A stretch of 64,000 nt of DNA from Usnea hakonensis (Eukaryota > Ascomycota > Lecanoromycetes > Lecanorales > Parmeliaceae): NCBI GenBank assembly GCA_013423325.1, contig BLJB01000026.1, positions 248,001-312,000 on the forward strand, given 5' to 3'. A program made the position numbers and the translations under genes. Each line of letters opens with the position of its first letter. The first letter of the stretch is position 1. Positions 12,118 through 24,835 of this stretch are shown piece by piece. The notes under the pieces are model-generated. The model saw only the letters and a program-made list of their open reading frames with translations. It did no database searches and was not told where the DNA came from.

Positions 12118-15100
12118 ATGGAATCAAATGGCCATCCTCGTCCAAAACGCAAAGGAAGCCCAAGTACAACATACGATCGACCTGCGAAACTCTTCAAGCC
12201 TGAACACTCGGAACTGTCAACTATGAACGGATCGCCAAATGGTAGTGCGTGCTATGAAGACGATGGCATGCCCGATGGTACAGTGCCGCCTGTGACAGCG
12301 ACGGCAGACACGGCGGAATGGCAAGCCACAATCGAAGAGGTCGTTAAGAACGTTGTCTCTATACATTTCTGCCAAACTTGTTCGTTTGACACGAGCTCGG
12401 CGTTAGCTAGTGAAGCCACTGGCTTCGTCGTAGATGCTGCGAAAGGGTATATCCTAACGAATCGTCATGTGGTTGGATCTGGGCCCTTTTGGGGCTACTG
12501 TATATTTGACAATCATGAAGAGGTATGTCAGAATCAATAGCTGGTGATTAAAGATGGGCTAATGATGCAGTGTGACGTCTACCCTGTCTACCGTGATCCT
12601 GTCCACGATTTTGGTATCCTTCGCTTCGACCCGAATAAAATCAAATATATGCCCCTGTCAGAATTAGTCCTACGTCCAGACCTTGCGAAGGTCGGATCTG
12701 AGATAAGGGTTGTGGGCAATGATGCAGGCGAAAAGCTCAGTATTCTTTCCGGCGTTATCAGCAGGTTGGACAGAAATGCGCCGGAATACGGCGAAGGATA
12801 TAGCGACTTCAATACCAACTACATTCAAGCTGCTGCCGCAGCTAGTGGAGGAAGCTCTGGAAGTCCCGTGGTTAACGTGGATGGCTATGCTGTCGCTTTG
12901 CAAGCTGGAGGGAGATCTGATGGTGCCTCGACAGACTATTTTCTGCCTCTGGACCGACCATCAAGAGCCCTAGAGTGCATACGGAGAGGTATACCTATAG
13001 CGCGAGGGACGATACAGACTCAGTGGATTATTAAGCCTTTTGATGAGTGTCGGAGGTTAGGTCTCACAGCAGAGCATGAAGCTGCCATAAGGAAAGGATT
13101 TCCAAAAGAGACTGGCTTGCTAGTTGCAGAAATCGTCCTGCCCCAAGGTCCAGCTGACAAGCAGCTTGAAGAGGGCGATGTACTTATTAAGGTCAACGGA
13201 GAAATTTTGACCCAATTTGTTCGACTAGATGACATTCTCGATTCAAGTGTTGGCCAGAAGGTCAAGATCCTGGTCCAAAGGGGTGGTCAAGATATTGAAG
13301 TTGAGCTAGAAGTAGGAGATCTACATGCTATCACGCCAGACAGGTTTGTCACCGTTGCAGGAGCCTCTTTTCACGATCTGTCCTACCAGCAAGCCCGCCT
13401 GTACGCTATCCCAGTAAAAGGAGTCTACGTTTGCGAAGCTGCTGGATCTTTTAGATTTGATAGCACGGAATCAGGTTGGATCATCGAATCGGTCGACCAG
13501 AAGAAAACCCCGGACTTGAATGCGTTCATTGACGTGATGAAAGATATTCCCGACAGAGCACGCGTGGTCGTCACCTACAAGCATCTAAGCGATCTTCATA
13601 CCTTGAATACTAGTATCATCTTCATAGACCGGCATTGGGCGAGTAAGATGAGGATGGCGGTCCGGAATGACAAGACCGGAATCTGGGACTTTAGCGACCT
13701 AGGAGAACCTCTACCAGCAGCGCCTGCGCAGAGACGAAAGGCTGACTTTGTTACTCTTGATTCCGTCGGGCATCCAGCAGCAGCGGATGTCATTCGAAGT
13801 TTTGTCCGTGTCTCCTGCACAATGCCACTGAAACTTGATGGATTCCCAAGAACGCGCAAGATCGGCTTTGGAGTGGTCATTAATGCCGAGAAAGGCCTGG
13901 TCCTAGTTTCAAGGGCTGTTGTCCCCTACGACCTGTGCGATCTGTCTCTTACAGTGGCCGACTCCATCATTGTGGATGCCAAGATCCGCTTTCTACATCC
14001 TCTCGCCAATTATGCTATACTACAGTACGATCCGTTGTTAGTAGATGCTCCAGTCAAGAGCGCGAAGCTTGCTGCCGAACCTATCAAGCAGGGTGCTTCC
14101 ACGATATTCTTTGGCTGGAACCAGAATCTGCGAGTGGCGATGACTTCTACAACGGTAACAGACATCACTACTGTCGCGATACCGTCTAACCTTGCAGCGC
14201 CTCGCTATCGTGCCATCAACCTTGATGCCATTACAGTTGATACTAGTCTCAGCGGCCAATGCGCGAGTGGTGTGCTTGTAGCTGAAGACGGCACTGTGGA
14301 AGCTCTTTGGCTCAGCTATCTTGGTGAGCGTACGCCACACACCTCCAAGGATGTCGAATACCATTTAGGCCTCGCTACTCCAACACTCCTTCCTGTTACT
14401 GACCAAATCCAAAAGGACATCACACCCAGCCTTCGCATCCTCAATGTGGAAACCAATACCATCTCAATGTCGCAAGTTCGCATCATGGGGGTTTCCGAGT
14501 CTTGGATAATCAAGGTTGCCGAAGCAAATTCCTCACGTCACCAACTCTTCATGGTTCGCAAAATTGACTGCGCACCTCCATCAGGCCATGACTCTCAGTC
14601 TCTCCAGGAGGGCGATATTATACTTACACTTAATGGTAAATTAATAACGCGAGTCTCCGAGCTCGACATTATGTACGATAATGAATACCTGGACGCATTA
14701 ATAGTACGCGGCGGTCAGGAGATGACTCTCAAAGTCCCGACCATACCTACTGAAGACCTCGAGACTGACCGAGCTGTCATTTTCTGCGGGGCTGTACTGC
14801 ATCGCCCCCATCACGCGGTAAGACAGCAAATCAGCAAGCTCCACAGCGAAGTCTACGTCTCGGCTCGCACTCGTGGCTCACCTTCATATCAATATGGCCT
14901 GGCGCCTACAAATTTCATCACCGCCGTGAACGATGACCGAACCCCAACCCTCAGCCAATTCCTCGATGCCGTGAACAAGATACCGGACAACACGTATTTC
15001 CGGCTCAGGGTATGCACGTTCGACAACGTACCATGGGTGGCTACGATGAAGAAGAATGAGCACTACTTCCCGACTGTGGAGTATGTCAAAGATCCAAGGG

Positions 15101-15231
15101 AAGCGAATGGCTGGAGGGTTAAAAGCTGGGCGGAGAAAGGGGGCGTTCAGGATGCCGCGGGAGGTGTGATGGACGAGGGAACAGCGGTAGGCGAAGATAA
15201 TGGCGCTGGGGACGTTGATGCGGAGGTTTAG
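12118..15231 (+). CDS. NMA111: Pro-apoptotic HtrA-like serine protease Nma111
   Basis: Two exons, 12118-12522 and 12571-15231, give 1021 residues, the usual size. The N terminus has basic clusters (RPKRK and a second near 21-27) that could act as a nuclear localisation signal, as in yeast Nma111. The trypsin-like domain has His117 (TNRHVV), Asp148 (VHDFGIL) and Ser231 (GGSSGSP). PDZ domains follow, then a second protease-like domain (about 400-600) whose triad positions are not conserved, then more PDZ-like sequence. In yeast the protein degrades the IAP Bir1 and acts in stress-induced death and lipid homeostasis. The start fits MESNGHPRPKRK; a longer upstream frame is open but not conserved. 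Confidence 0.95.
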
Positions 15232-16333
15232 TTGAGGCGGGATAGCTGTAAAGTGGGAACGGCATTTGTATGGGATGTACACCAAGGTACCATGTTAAGT
15301 GCCCGGTTTTGTCCAACTCACCTTTATTATTCCAAGAGTAGATCTTATCTTCGTGCGTGTACACAAGCTTTTTGTTCCTAGCCCAGCGGAAAACAACAGG
15401 CATCAAAAGTCTCATATGATTCCCACAATCGCTCCATCCACATTCAGCAAACCTTTTACTCCAGATTCGTAAGCAAGTAAGCCATCGAGTTGGCTTCTTC
15501 ACTCAGATGAGGTTCGATTCCTGATGGCGCTGGGATATCCAATGGTGGAGAGTTTTTAGTTGTCTTTCTTCAATCAAGCAACCAGCGAGGGACAAGGAAG
15601 AAAGCATCACACCTCTCCCACCCACCATTTCCCAAACGAGGTTCCAGCATTCCCTGCTGACACTGACACTGAGGTGATTATAGCTACCAGAACCCACACA
15701 CCCTTCAACAGCACAGCATACCTTTTCTCTGCTAGGCAGCTAGTTGTACATGTTCATTTCGCTCATCTTTCAGTCATGAGACCCACATACACACACTACA
15801 CGTAAAATATAAAAACATATGCGCTACTACTAGCTCTTCGTTGCTAGCTAGGAGCGAGATAGGAGAGGTTTGCTTATTTTTGCGGGAGAGGAGAGGGGAG
15901 ACACCAAAGTCTTATCAGAGTATTTGATCAGTCTTGAAGACGTCTGGAAAAATCGATTTAGACTATGTGGGTAGGACTCTGGTCTTGATTCGTCATCGTC
16001 TCTGCCTCTGGGAAACGGTATCACACGGAAGCAGAAAATGAGCAGTATCACCAGATGATTGCGGCCTATCACAAGTCGACAAACCTTAGTCCAAATCCGT
16101 GCCCTGCAGTAACAATCCAAGCTGCTCGCAAACCCTTGGCCGCTCAACTCCGCGCTGTATGGTCCACGCTTTTTTCGTCAAAATACCAACGATTCTTATG
16201 CAGGCTCCGGAGTAGAAATTTGGGCATCATGTATGACCAAGTCCAGTACAGAGGGGTATTTCCCATGCCCAAACGCCTTGCTCATCGCCATCAAAATAAG
16301 CACATGTGAAAATCATATCAAGCGTGATGACTC
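15232..16333. other. Intergenic between convergent NMA111 and J-domain genes
   Basis: 1.1 kb. No frame looks like a gene. A tRNA B-box-like sequence at 15511-15521 has no matching acceptor stem and was rejected. Confidence 0.5.
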
Positions 16334-19300
16334 CTATAGCAGTCCCTCAAGAACTGGGCCCGCAGTCGACTGCTTCCTACCCACACCACCTCTCCCTCGA
16401 ACCTTCGCATCCATTGCGTCGCCCAAAGATCTCATGCAGGCTACGTTTTTTTCGGAAGCAATGTCCAGGTGCATTCGTGCCCTCTGGTGCTCGCTGAGCA
16501 TATTCATATGCTTATCGTAGCCTTTTCCTTCCGCGTCCATCCAATTGCATTTGAGGCTCTCTGAAGTAATACTTTTGAGTATCTCGGCCATTTGGTCATT
16601 GAACTTGGTCCACTCGTCTAGGTAGCGGCTTAGACTTAGGCAATAGTTATCCCACGAATGTTGTGTAAGGCTGAGAGGATGGCACGGACACAGAGGCGGG
16701 TTAGGAAACTTCACTCTTCGGGGTGATGTCTCGATAGACTGTTTGAGTCCTGAGGCATGGGATGGCTGCGGGAGGGTGGTACCCATCTCATTCATGTTTC
16801 CAAGACCTTCGTTACTAGGTGCAAAGGGATAGGTGTTTTTGAGATCTTCAAGATTCAAATGTGAGGCTTTCTTTTCTGGCTGCCCATGACCATCCATTCG
16901 TGGAGCTACCGCAGGGCTTCGAGGCGGCAAGGTTGGGCCTTGACGAGGCGTATTATGGGCAACTTCAGGTTGAGCCGCTCGAACGAATCCAGTATTCGTG
17001 TGTTGTGGACTGGGCTTTGCAGGTGGAGGTGTCGGCTCGTCAATATCCATGGCATCAGCATCACTGTTGGCCTTACTGCTCTCAAGGCTCTCGCCAGTTG
17101 CGCTGCTCGCGGTGGCATCGTTTTCTGCATCGCCAACACTTGCTTGATGGACGGTAGTTTTCAGAGGCCGTGTCCTAGGACGTTTCCAAGTACTTGTCCG
17201 GCTAGGTGAGCGTCCCTGAGGGGACTGTGGTATATCAAACTTCATATCATTCAGATGCGGAGCCCACTGCTCATGCTGGAACTTGCCTTGAGCGAGTGGG
17301 GGAGGCGGCGGTGGCGGAGATGATGAAGTAGATGTTGTGTGCGTATCGCGTTGTTTAGGCTCTCCATCCACTGAGTCTCGAGGCTCCTGTTGCTGCGGCT
17401 GCTGATAAGTGTTGGAGTTGGTAGGAGACACATCGCGGGTTGTTTTCGAGCGGCTGGGCGGAGGAGGTTCAAAGAATTTGCCGTGCCAATTGTCAGGGGA
17501 GAATTTGGTACTGATGTTTTCCGAGCTTTGGCTGCGAAGGGATGCTGTACGTGGGAACGAGTTCTTCGCGTAGTCGGGAATCTTGAAGCTATTGCAGGGA
17601 TCAAGGTTAGCATATGTCATTGCTACTTTTGGCGTATGACCGCCCAAAGGGGAATCTGTGCTTGCTCGTTTATGAGAAACAGCCTTCTTTGGGGGAGGCA
17701 GACTGGATGGAATGGCCCAGTAAGGGGGAGGATGAGCAGACAAACTCCTGGGCTTTTTAGGAGAGTTGAAAGGCCATTGATCGGACCATTTGTCTGACGG
17801 TGTGTCCTGATAAGGGGATTTCTGGGAACAGGGAGAAAGAAACGGGTTATACCCTTCTGGCTCATACATGGGATTTTTGTCTTTCTGTTCACTTGTAGCA
17901 GAACGCGAGTCCTTATTGGAAGCATTCTTGTCATGCCAGCTGTACGATCGCTGTATTGAAGGCTTTGTCTCAGCCTGGTTGTGGGTATTAGAAGCGTTAG
18001 GGACGCTTGTTGAATGCTCCTGCGATTTTTCAGCCTCGTGCTTTTTACGATGCTCCGAAAACCCTTCCGACTGTGCACGGGTATCAATATGCACTGCCGA
18101 ATGCCTCCGAGGAATCTCATAATCTCCAGTTCCTAGGCCTACTTGTGGAGCCATTGGTTCATCACCAACTGGGGCAAATGGGTTGAAACCACCATGCGGT
18201 TTCACCGCTGCTTCACCAGCATCGGCGTGCGGTCGCCTTGACTTTGGAATCTGGGTCACACGTGGTCTCGCCGAAGAGTAAGGGCCAGCCTCTTCGTCGG
18301 AAGATGAACTTGATGAGGATGAGGACGAATACACCCCAGAAACACCTGGCATCCTCGTATCTTTTGTGTCTGGTGGGCTCATCTTTTGGTGGTTCACGCC
18401 AGCAGAGGCTGCACGATGATGAGTAGAGTCCGCGTTGCTTTCATACCACCCTGTTCGACCATTACTGTCTCTGGGATTTGCAGACGTTTTGGATCTTTCA
18501 AGGCCTGGGTTGGCAAAGTATGTTTTTTCACCGCCGCCTGTCTGATATGGTGTGCTTAGGCGGGCCTTATTTCCAAAGGGTTCATTGATACCCACCTTGT
18601 CTTTGAACGGCGCCAAAGGGTCAGGCCTTTTCGAGGTGGGCGTATGGCCAGGAATTGGAGGTGGGGGCATGTGGACCTGAGATCTTAGATTCGTTGGTCG
18701 CTCACCTCTCCCAACAGTAAAATATGAAGAAGGTGCTTGTGGCTCATCTCCTCCCACACCAGGCGAACTTGGAGCAAATCCGTTCTTCTGCGGTGGAGCA
18801 CGAGTGGTGTCCGCTCTCGTGGTGCTTGGTATACCTGTGTGGGGCTCTTTGAATTGATCCCAACCGGGCCGCATTGGTGAAGGCTCTTTGGATGCTTTGC
18901 CACTTGGTTCACGTGGTGGAGGGACTGGAGGTTGCCTAGCAGCTTTTGGCGGTACCGTACGTCTTGATGAGGGAATAGGTCCTTCCCCACGCCTTGGTGT
19001 TCTCATCGACTCCCATGCCTTGAAAGCACTAGTCTTTGTCTTCGGGTCGTCTGTATTGACCCCTCTCCATGAACTTGAGTCAGCACGATTGCGAAAATCT
19101 TTGTATCTCTGTGCACCGGAAGATTGAGAGCTGGAAGGGGGTTTCTGTGCGTTGTAAGGCGGTGGGCGTGGAGGAGGGTAGTCGGTCATTGGAGATCGTG
19201 TCGGTACGCTCGGTCTTGTGGGCAATGAAGAGCTCCCACCATAAGTATGTAGCAGACCTGCCCGCATGCGCTGTGCGTCATACTTTGCTCGTTGCTGAGG

Positions 19301-19551
19301 GTCTCCCAGAACCTCATGGGCGGACTGGATAGCTTGGAACTTGGAGTTATATTCCACCTCTTTGCCTGGATTCCGATCGGGATGATATTTGAGAGCTAAA
19401 AGAGTGACTACCTTTAGTATGAGGGCTCTCATGAGGCAAAGGACACGAGCATACCGAGCTTCTTGAACTGTCTCTTGATCTCATTGGGATCCGCAGTTGG
19501 CTCCAACTCCAGGTCTCCATAGTAATCGCGATCTGCATCAGCCTTTCCCAT
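16334..19551 (-). CDS. J-domain (DnaJ/Hsp40) protein with long disordered tail
   Basis: Two exons: 19551-19455 (32 codons plus one base) and 19395-16334, 1052 residues. The intron splits the J domain: exon 1 carries helix I and part of helix II (DYYGDLELEPTADPNEIKRQ), exon 2 continues ALKYHPDRN with the Hsp70-activating HPD at 37-39. After residue 75 the chain is Pro/Ser/Lys rich with a poly-Ser run and many SP/TP sites, so mostly disordered. The last 170 residues look helical again and carry many charged residues and conserved-looking Trp. Such class C J proteins recruit Hsp70 to a specific client, which is not evident here. It diverges from HIS5 across 957 bases. Confidence 0.86.
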
Positions 19552-20508
19552 GACACTAGATCTATTGTCGTCTTATAACGACGACTCTTGGGTAGCGGTG
19601 AGGTAAAGAGGCGGTACCTCACAAGGCATCAGATATCGTTATGGAACCCGCTAATTTCCACGACATTCAGGCCAGTTTTGGAAAGCTTAGGTGAGCGAAG
19701 AGGGCGAGAATGAGATGGGTGGGTGGCAATACTGTGGAGCGGAACCGCACGATGCCGGTGAGGATTACTTGCACGGTCAATACATGGCGGGTCAGTGATG
19801 GGGAAGATGGGTTCAATCGTGGGACTTTGTTCGGAAAGCAGAATTCAAACTGCAGCTATGCAGAAAGCTTTGAGGGTTGAAAGCCAGCCGGGTTGTACCT
19901 GCATATGTAGGATAGTTTATGTTGCTAGGAGTGAGCGGTGAAAGAAGGTACTAGGTGGTTAGGCAGCCTGCGTCGGGGAAACTAAAAGTAAATAAAGGCA
20001 AGGTACTTAGTTAAAGGTGGAGTTGAAAACCGAGATCGTGGGACAGATGTGTTTAAAGAATAAAAGATTCGAGAATTAAGAGCGATGCAAAAGTGATGGT
20101 GAGCAAAGTAATTAATTAGTCGAGGTATTAAACAAGATGCAAGATAAGTAGGAAAAGAGAGGGTGGATGGATGCACATCATGTCACTGGTAAAGAAGTTG
20201 CATTGTTATTGGTCTTAAGGCGCGCTTGCAGTACACTTGCTGAGTTGTTTAGGCTCCTTTTCTCTCTCTCGGCCTAAAGCCTAAAGGAAGAGTCTATGAC
20301 TATCGCCTACCTTATCGATAAACCGAGGGGACCAGGGCAGGTAGAGCCGAAGACTTAAAAAGACTAAACTACCTCTAGGCTGAATGGAGATTCAGGCCCG
20401 CCGATACCGCTGACTCTCAAGAAAAAAAAAGATACCTTACTCTACAACATTTTATTAATCTCTCCATTGCAGGGGCATCTCACTTTATACCTTCACGAAG
20501 AGAGAGAA
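19552..20508. promoter_or_regulatory. Divergent promoter region, J-domain gene and HIS5
   Basis: 957 bases with AT-rich centre, an AAGGTACTTAG at 20000-20010 and a CCTACCTTA at 20306-20314, both copies of a motif seen elsewhere in the window, plus TGACTC at 20411-20416. Confidence 0.5.
20411..20416 (+). promoter_or_regulatory. Gcn4/CpcA-type site (TGACTC) upstream of HIS5
   Basis: TGACTC is the core of the Gcn4/CpcA response element that activates amino-acid biosynthesis genes under amino-acid starvation. It lies about 95 bases before the HIS5 ATG, a typical distance. A six-base match can be chance, but the target gene makes it credible. Confidence 0.5.
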
Positions 20509-21903
20509 ATGGCAAAGAAATCTTCATTCAATTTGCTCAAGTGTGCGAGACCTAACATACTAGCATTGGAGCCATACAGATGTGCCAGGGACGATTACAA
20601 GGATGATGGGACCAACATACTTCTTGATGCGAACGAGAACGCCTACGGTCCTGGCTTGCAATCAACTAACGGTGCTCTCAATGCCCATACAGAAGAGAAG
20701 ACTGCTCATCTGCACCGGTATCCGGACCCGTAAGTGGCAAGCACTTATTGGAATGGAGCAGACTTGATGTCTTGCTCTAGTCACCAAATCGAATTGAAGC
20801 ACCTCCTCTGTAACCTGCGAAACACGCACCATCACACATCCAACTCCCTGGAGACGCAAAACCTCTTCGTGGGGGTTGGTTCAGATGAAGTCATTGATGC
20901 TCTCCTTCGATGCTTTTGCACTCCTGGCCGAGACAAGATCTTGGTCTGTCCTCCAACATATGGGTTCGTATTTTCGCAGTCCTTGCTCCCCTTTGGACAA
21001 AGGAACACTGATTCTGAGACCTGTAATAGCATGTACGCTGTCAGTGCGCAAGTCAATGACCTCGAGGTCGTCAAAGTGCCTTTGGATACGACCCGAAATT
21101 TCAAATTACGTCCAGACGTTATCAACGATGCTCTTTCTTCGGATCCTGGTATCAAAGTCGTCTACATCTGCTCCCCGGGTAATCCTACCGCCAATCTCAT
21201 CGCCAAATCGGATATTCAGCACGTCCTCGAGCACTCTACTTGGAACGGTGTAGTTGTCGTAGATGAAGCTTACATCGACTTCTCTCCTGAAGGATCGAGC
21301 TTGGCAGAATGGGTGACTGAATGGCCCAACCTTGTCGTCATGCAGACTCTCAGCAAAGCATTTGGTCTTGCCGGTATACGCCTTGGCGCAGCTTTCACAT
21401 CTCCAGAAATCGCAAGCCTCCTCAACAACCTTAAAGCGCCGTACAACGTTTCGAGCCCTACGAGTACGTTGGCCTGTGCTGCTTTGCAGTCCCCAAATTT
21501 GGTCGCCATGAAGAGAAATCGGGAAAGGATTGTGAAGCAGCGAGATCGAATGATACGGGAGCTGCCAAAAGTACCTGGAGTGGGAGAGTTTCTGGGTGGA
21601 GCTGAGTCGAATTTTTTGCTACTAGAAATCCTGGATAAACCAAGGGGTAAAGGAGGCAAACCAAGCAATGAGACTGCTTTAGCCGTCTATAAAAAACTGG
21701 CGGAGACAAAAGGAATCGTGGTCAGGTTTAGGGGGAAGGAAGTGGGATGTCTAGGTTGTGTGAGGATCACAGTTGGAACAGAGCAAGAGGTGGATAAATT
21801 GCTTCAGGATATGAGAGTGGTGCTACAAGATATATTCAGAAATGGATCAGATGCCGAGGCCAAGGATGTCAAAGAACAGGACGCGAATGATGTTATCGCT
21901 TGA
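20509..21903 (+). CDS. HIS5: Histidinol-phosphate aminotransferase
   Basis: Three exons: 20509-20729, 20781-20963 and 21030-21903, 425 residues. It converts imidazole-acetol phosphate and glutamate to histidinol phosphate and 2-oxoglutarate in histidine synthesis. Class II aminotransferase features are clear: LLDANENAYGP near the N terminus, CSPGNPT (183-189), VDEAYIDF (213-220), the PLP-binding lysine in TLSKAFGLAG (K244) and a late arginine segment RFRGKEVG-CVRITVG that binds the phosphate. The second intron uses the donor GTTCGT and restores PTYGMYAVSA. The tail after about 400 is acidic and variable. The Gcn4-type site upstream fits general amino-acid control. Confidence 0.95.
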
Positions 21904-22800
21904 CCTTGCGAATAATCGCGACAGCATTGAGCTGCTCTTCTTATCTCATCCACAAGTGTGGTGCATGGATCCAAGCTCGGTGCATTGTGGTTGCTGATTT
22001 GCTGCTTTCCCAGACTTTTTATGCCGCTAAGTTGCCGCTGGCGGGAGTTGCCGTGGCTTCCGTGGCCGTCAATTGGCGATCTTCTGACTGTCGTTGATGC
22101 GTTGTGATTTTCCGTTCTGCACGTACGAGTACATGAATTCGTGCATAGCCTATCCTTTCCCAGATAAAAATCCCGCGTTGGGGTTCGTAGATCTGACTAA
22201 TATGTGAGGTCAGGATTGTTGGGTCATGTGAAGGTGAAAATGGATCTGACCGAGCGCAGGGAAAGTGATTACGGGTATTGCTGGTAAGTGGACTGTCCAG
22301 AAAGGCGGTAAGGTGAAAGGCTGGAGCAGGAATAATAATATATATTTGCTTCATACATAAATGATCATGGAGGGTGGATCGGGAGTCAATAGATTCGGTA
22401 TTGGTACTCAAGCACGCGACATGTTAAAGGAAGGTAAAGAGGTAGGTAAGGTAGCACGGTAGGCTGTTAGCAAGGGTCTTGTATGAAGGTAAAGTAAAGT
22501 GTTTACCCCCTTTACCTTGGTACTAAACTTTAAAGTTTTTATAAGCGTTCCGTGAGCGGTAAATTCTGACCAATCAGGAAAGGGTGATGCAAGGATGTTA
22601 GAAATCTTGGTTTAATCGTGCCACCACATTTACAATGAATCCAACGGATTTTGAGTCATTTTGGGGTCACAAATCCATCTAGCGGGCCCATTTCTGCATT
22701 GATCGCATTGATTCAAGTCATTTATTACCGTAACGGAGGTATTATTTTAGGCATACCTTACCTACTCTATTATATACCGAACCCCATTTTTCTATGGGCC
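21904..22800. other. Intergenic: HIS5 3' flank and promoter of the SSXT gene
   Basis: 897 bases. Contains GGTAGGTAAGGTAG at 22441-22454, a perfect 9-bp inverted repeat (22486-22494 and 22510-22518) and ATACCTTACCTAC at 22753-22765. No gene seen. Confidence 0.5.
22486..22518. repeat. Inverted repeat AAGGTAAAG / CTTTACCTT
   Basis: Two perfect 9-base arms separated by 15 bases, about 285 bases before the SSXT gene start. A similar arrangement (AAGGTAAAG and TTTACCTT) recurs at 31016-31058 before the CCCH gene. It may be a paired binding site; this is inference. Confidence 0.5.
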
Positions 22801-24198
22801 ATGGCATCATACCAAGATAGCAGCTATGGCCCACGTTCAACCTACGCCGGCCCGACCAATAACGCTGCCAATCATGCAGGCCATTTTCCCCAGTCACACT
22901 CACATCATCAGAATCAGCAACACTCGCTCTTTTATCCCAATCCCAATCCCAATCCCAATCCCTATCCTCATTCCAATCATTCCAACCAATCCAATGACCC
23001 CTCTCCTCCTCCTCCTCCCCATTTTGCCCCTTCCTACCCGAACCCACAGCCTTCCGAAGGCCACGGCTACTATCCTCAAAGGCCAGCATATCATCCCAAC
23101 CTGAACCAGAATGGCCGCACACCTTTGATGCAGCTTCCCACCGGTTTGCCTGACGATCACTTCAAAAAACCTTACCTGCCGCAGCAGCAGTACATGAATC
23201 ATGGTCCGTTGTCCCTGACCCATCCATATTATTCCAGCAGCATTCCCGCATGAAGCAGGAATCCTGGCATTTGGCAATCATCATTCGTTGACGCTATGAC
23301 TGGGCTACATTCCACAGGTCCTCCACCCGCCAATTTCACAGACCATCTGCAGCAACAAAGAGCAGTATCCGACCTGGCGCCCGCTCAGCCTTATCCTGGA
23401 GCCTCCACCCCATCCAAACGACTCCACACCTCTAGCTCGTCCTATCCACCCATCTCCACTACCATGACAATGACAGCCGCCCCAATCAATCCACCCTCTG
23501 CCCACTCAACCCCAACTTCCGAAGTACCCTCTCAGTCTGCAGACCCCGCCCTTCAACCCGGCGGGCTTTCGTCGCTCGACCAACAACGCGTCGATGCCCT
23601 GTTGCAAGTCAACAATCTTCTGCTCCAAGAAGTCACTACCCTGCAGAAACTCGGGCTCAAGCCGTCTCCCCAGTCGCCCCAACCAGCCGTGCCCCCGAAC
23701 AACAGCTCCTCACCGCAGGCCACCCCGGCACCTCCTACCTCAACAGGCGACCCTCCTGCCCCAAACGCCGCCCCGAACCCAAACAACAACGCAGCCACAA
23801 AACCAAACGCCACTGCCACCACACCCACCACAACAACCACGCCCACCACCGCAACCGCACCCCCGCTACAGCAGCAATCCCTCAACGCCAAGAAATACGT
23901 CGAGTTCATGACCCGCCTCAAAACCAACATCGTATTCCTCGTCAGCATCTCCGACCAAGCAAAAGACAAGCCCCGCCTGCCCTACCCCAGCCACCTCGAA
24001 GCACCGCCCCTCTGGCTCAACCCCGGCACCGACGAGGGAGACAGGCAACTGGACCTGCTGAGGGAGGAGTACGCGAGGCTTCGAGGCCTCTGGCCGGACT
24101 GGAAGCCCGAGGCGAGGAAATTGCAGATGGGAGGAGGACAGCAGCAGCAGGCGCAGCAACAGGCGGGGCAGCAGCAGATGATGCAACAGCAGTCGTGA
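22801..24198 (+). CDS. Pro/Gln-rich protein with SSXT-like (SS18/Snf11) domain
   Basis: Two exons, 22801-23203 and 23318-24198, about 427 residues. The two frames are in the same register, separated by an in-frame TGA at 23251-23253. An intron of 114 bases (donor GTCCGT, acceptor CACAG) removes it and joins MNHG to PPPANF. Exon 1 is rich in Pro, Asn, His and Tyr and includes a PNPNPNPN run. Exon 2 has RVDALLQVNNLLLQEV, a Pro/Thr linker, then KYVEFMTRLKTNIVFLVSIS, which resembles the SSXT pattern (DENNHLIQ ... YQQMLHTNLVYLATIAD) of SS18 and yeast Snf11, subunits of SWI/SNF remodellers. The tail is Gln-rich. Domain identity is moderate, the exact splice donor less certain (GTTTGC at 23143 also keeps phase). 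Confidence 0.6.
22936..22962 (+). repeat. (CCCAAT)4 tandem repeat inside coding sequence
   Basis: Four perfect hexamers plus a partial one encode alternating Pro-Asn in the N-terminal low-complexity part of the SSXT-like protein. Such hexamers can vary in number between strains without shifting the frame. Confidence 0.85.
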
Positions 24199-24835
24199 CG
24201 GGGGGGTTACGAAAGATTTTTCGCAATTTTGCAAAAGAAGAAGAAATGTACATCTAAGTGGTCTATAAGAACAACGCAGCTTGGAATTTGTGTACCGGAT
24301 GGCTAGCGCTCGGGTTTACATAGCAATGGCGATGACTTCGTTTTGTTCAAGAGTACATTATAATACTTATCACCATCTACTCTCTCAATGGCTTCATCTT
24401 GAAAATTCGCACCTGCGCTTGCAATTACACCGGCGCGGAAGTCAAGAAGAGCTCAAGGTCCGTGAAGCAGAAAAAAGAGATAGCGCTTCAACTGAAATAT
24501 CATACTTATAATTTTTAGAAGCCCATCGTCCTCATACTCCATACTTACAGAGTGACCACCATGATGCTCATTAACGATGAAAGTAGACTTGTTGCCAATC
24601 CGAGCCATGAATTAGAGAAGGCAGAACAAGGAAGGATCCCTCCCAGACACCCAAGACCCAGCACACCCATTCGCTGCGCAAGATGCTTATTTCCCCTTTC
24701 CCAAGACAATCGAGACACGCCCGATGAGACAGTCGCAGCATCAATCAAATGCTGAAGTCTTGGCCTATAACCCAGCTCAAATGCAGAGAGACGGGCGCTT
24801 GGGAGTCAATACAGAGCACACAGTCACAGTCAAAG
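24199..24835. other. Intergenic between convergent SSXT and INCENP genes
   Basis: 637 bases holding the two 3' flanks. A 67-codon frame on each strand near 24550-24755 has no recognisable similarity. Nothing else seen. Confidence 0.5.

Noticed and set aside
15380..15530. Possible tRNA: TAGCCCAGCGG (A-box-like) and GGTTCGATTCC (B-box-like)
   Set aside because: The T-arm pairs imperfectly, no 5' acceptor strand complements the sequence after it, and the boxes are about 130 bases apart with no plausible cloverleaf.
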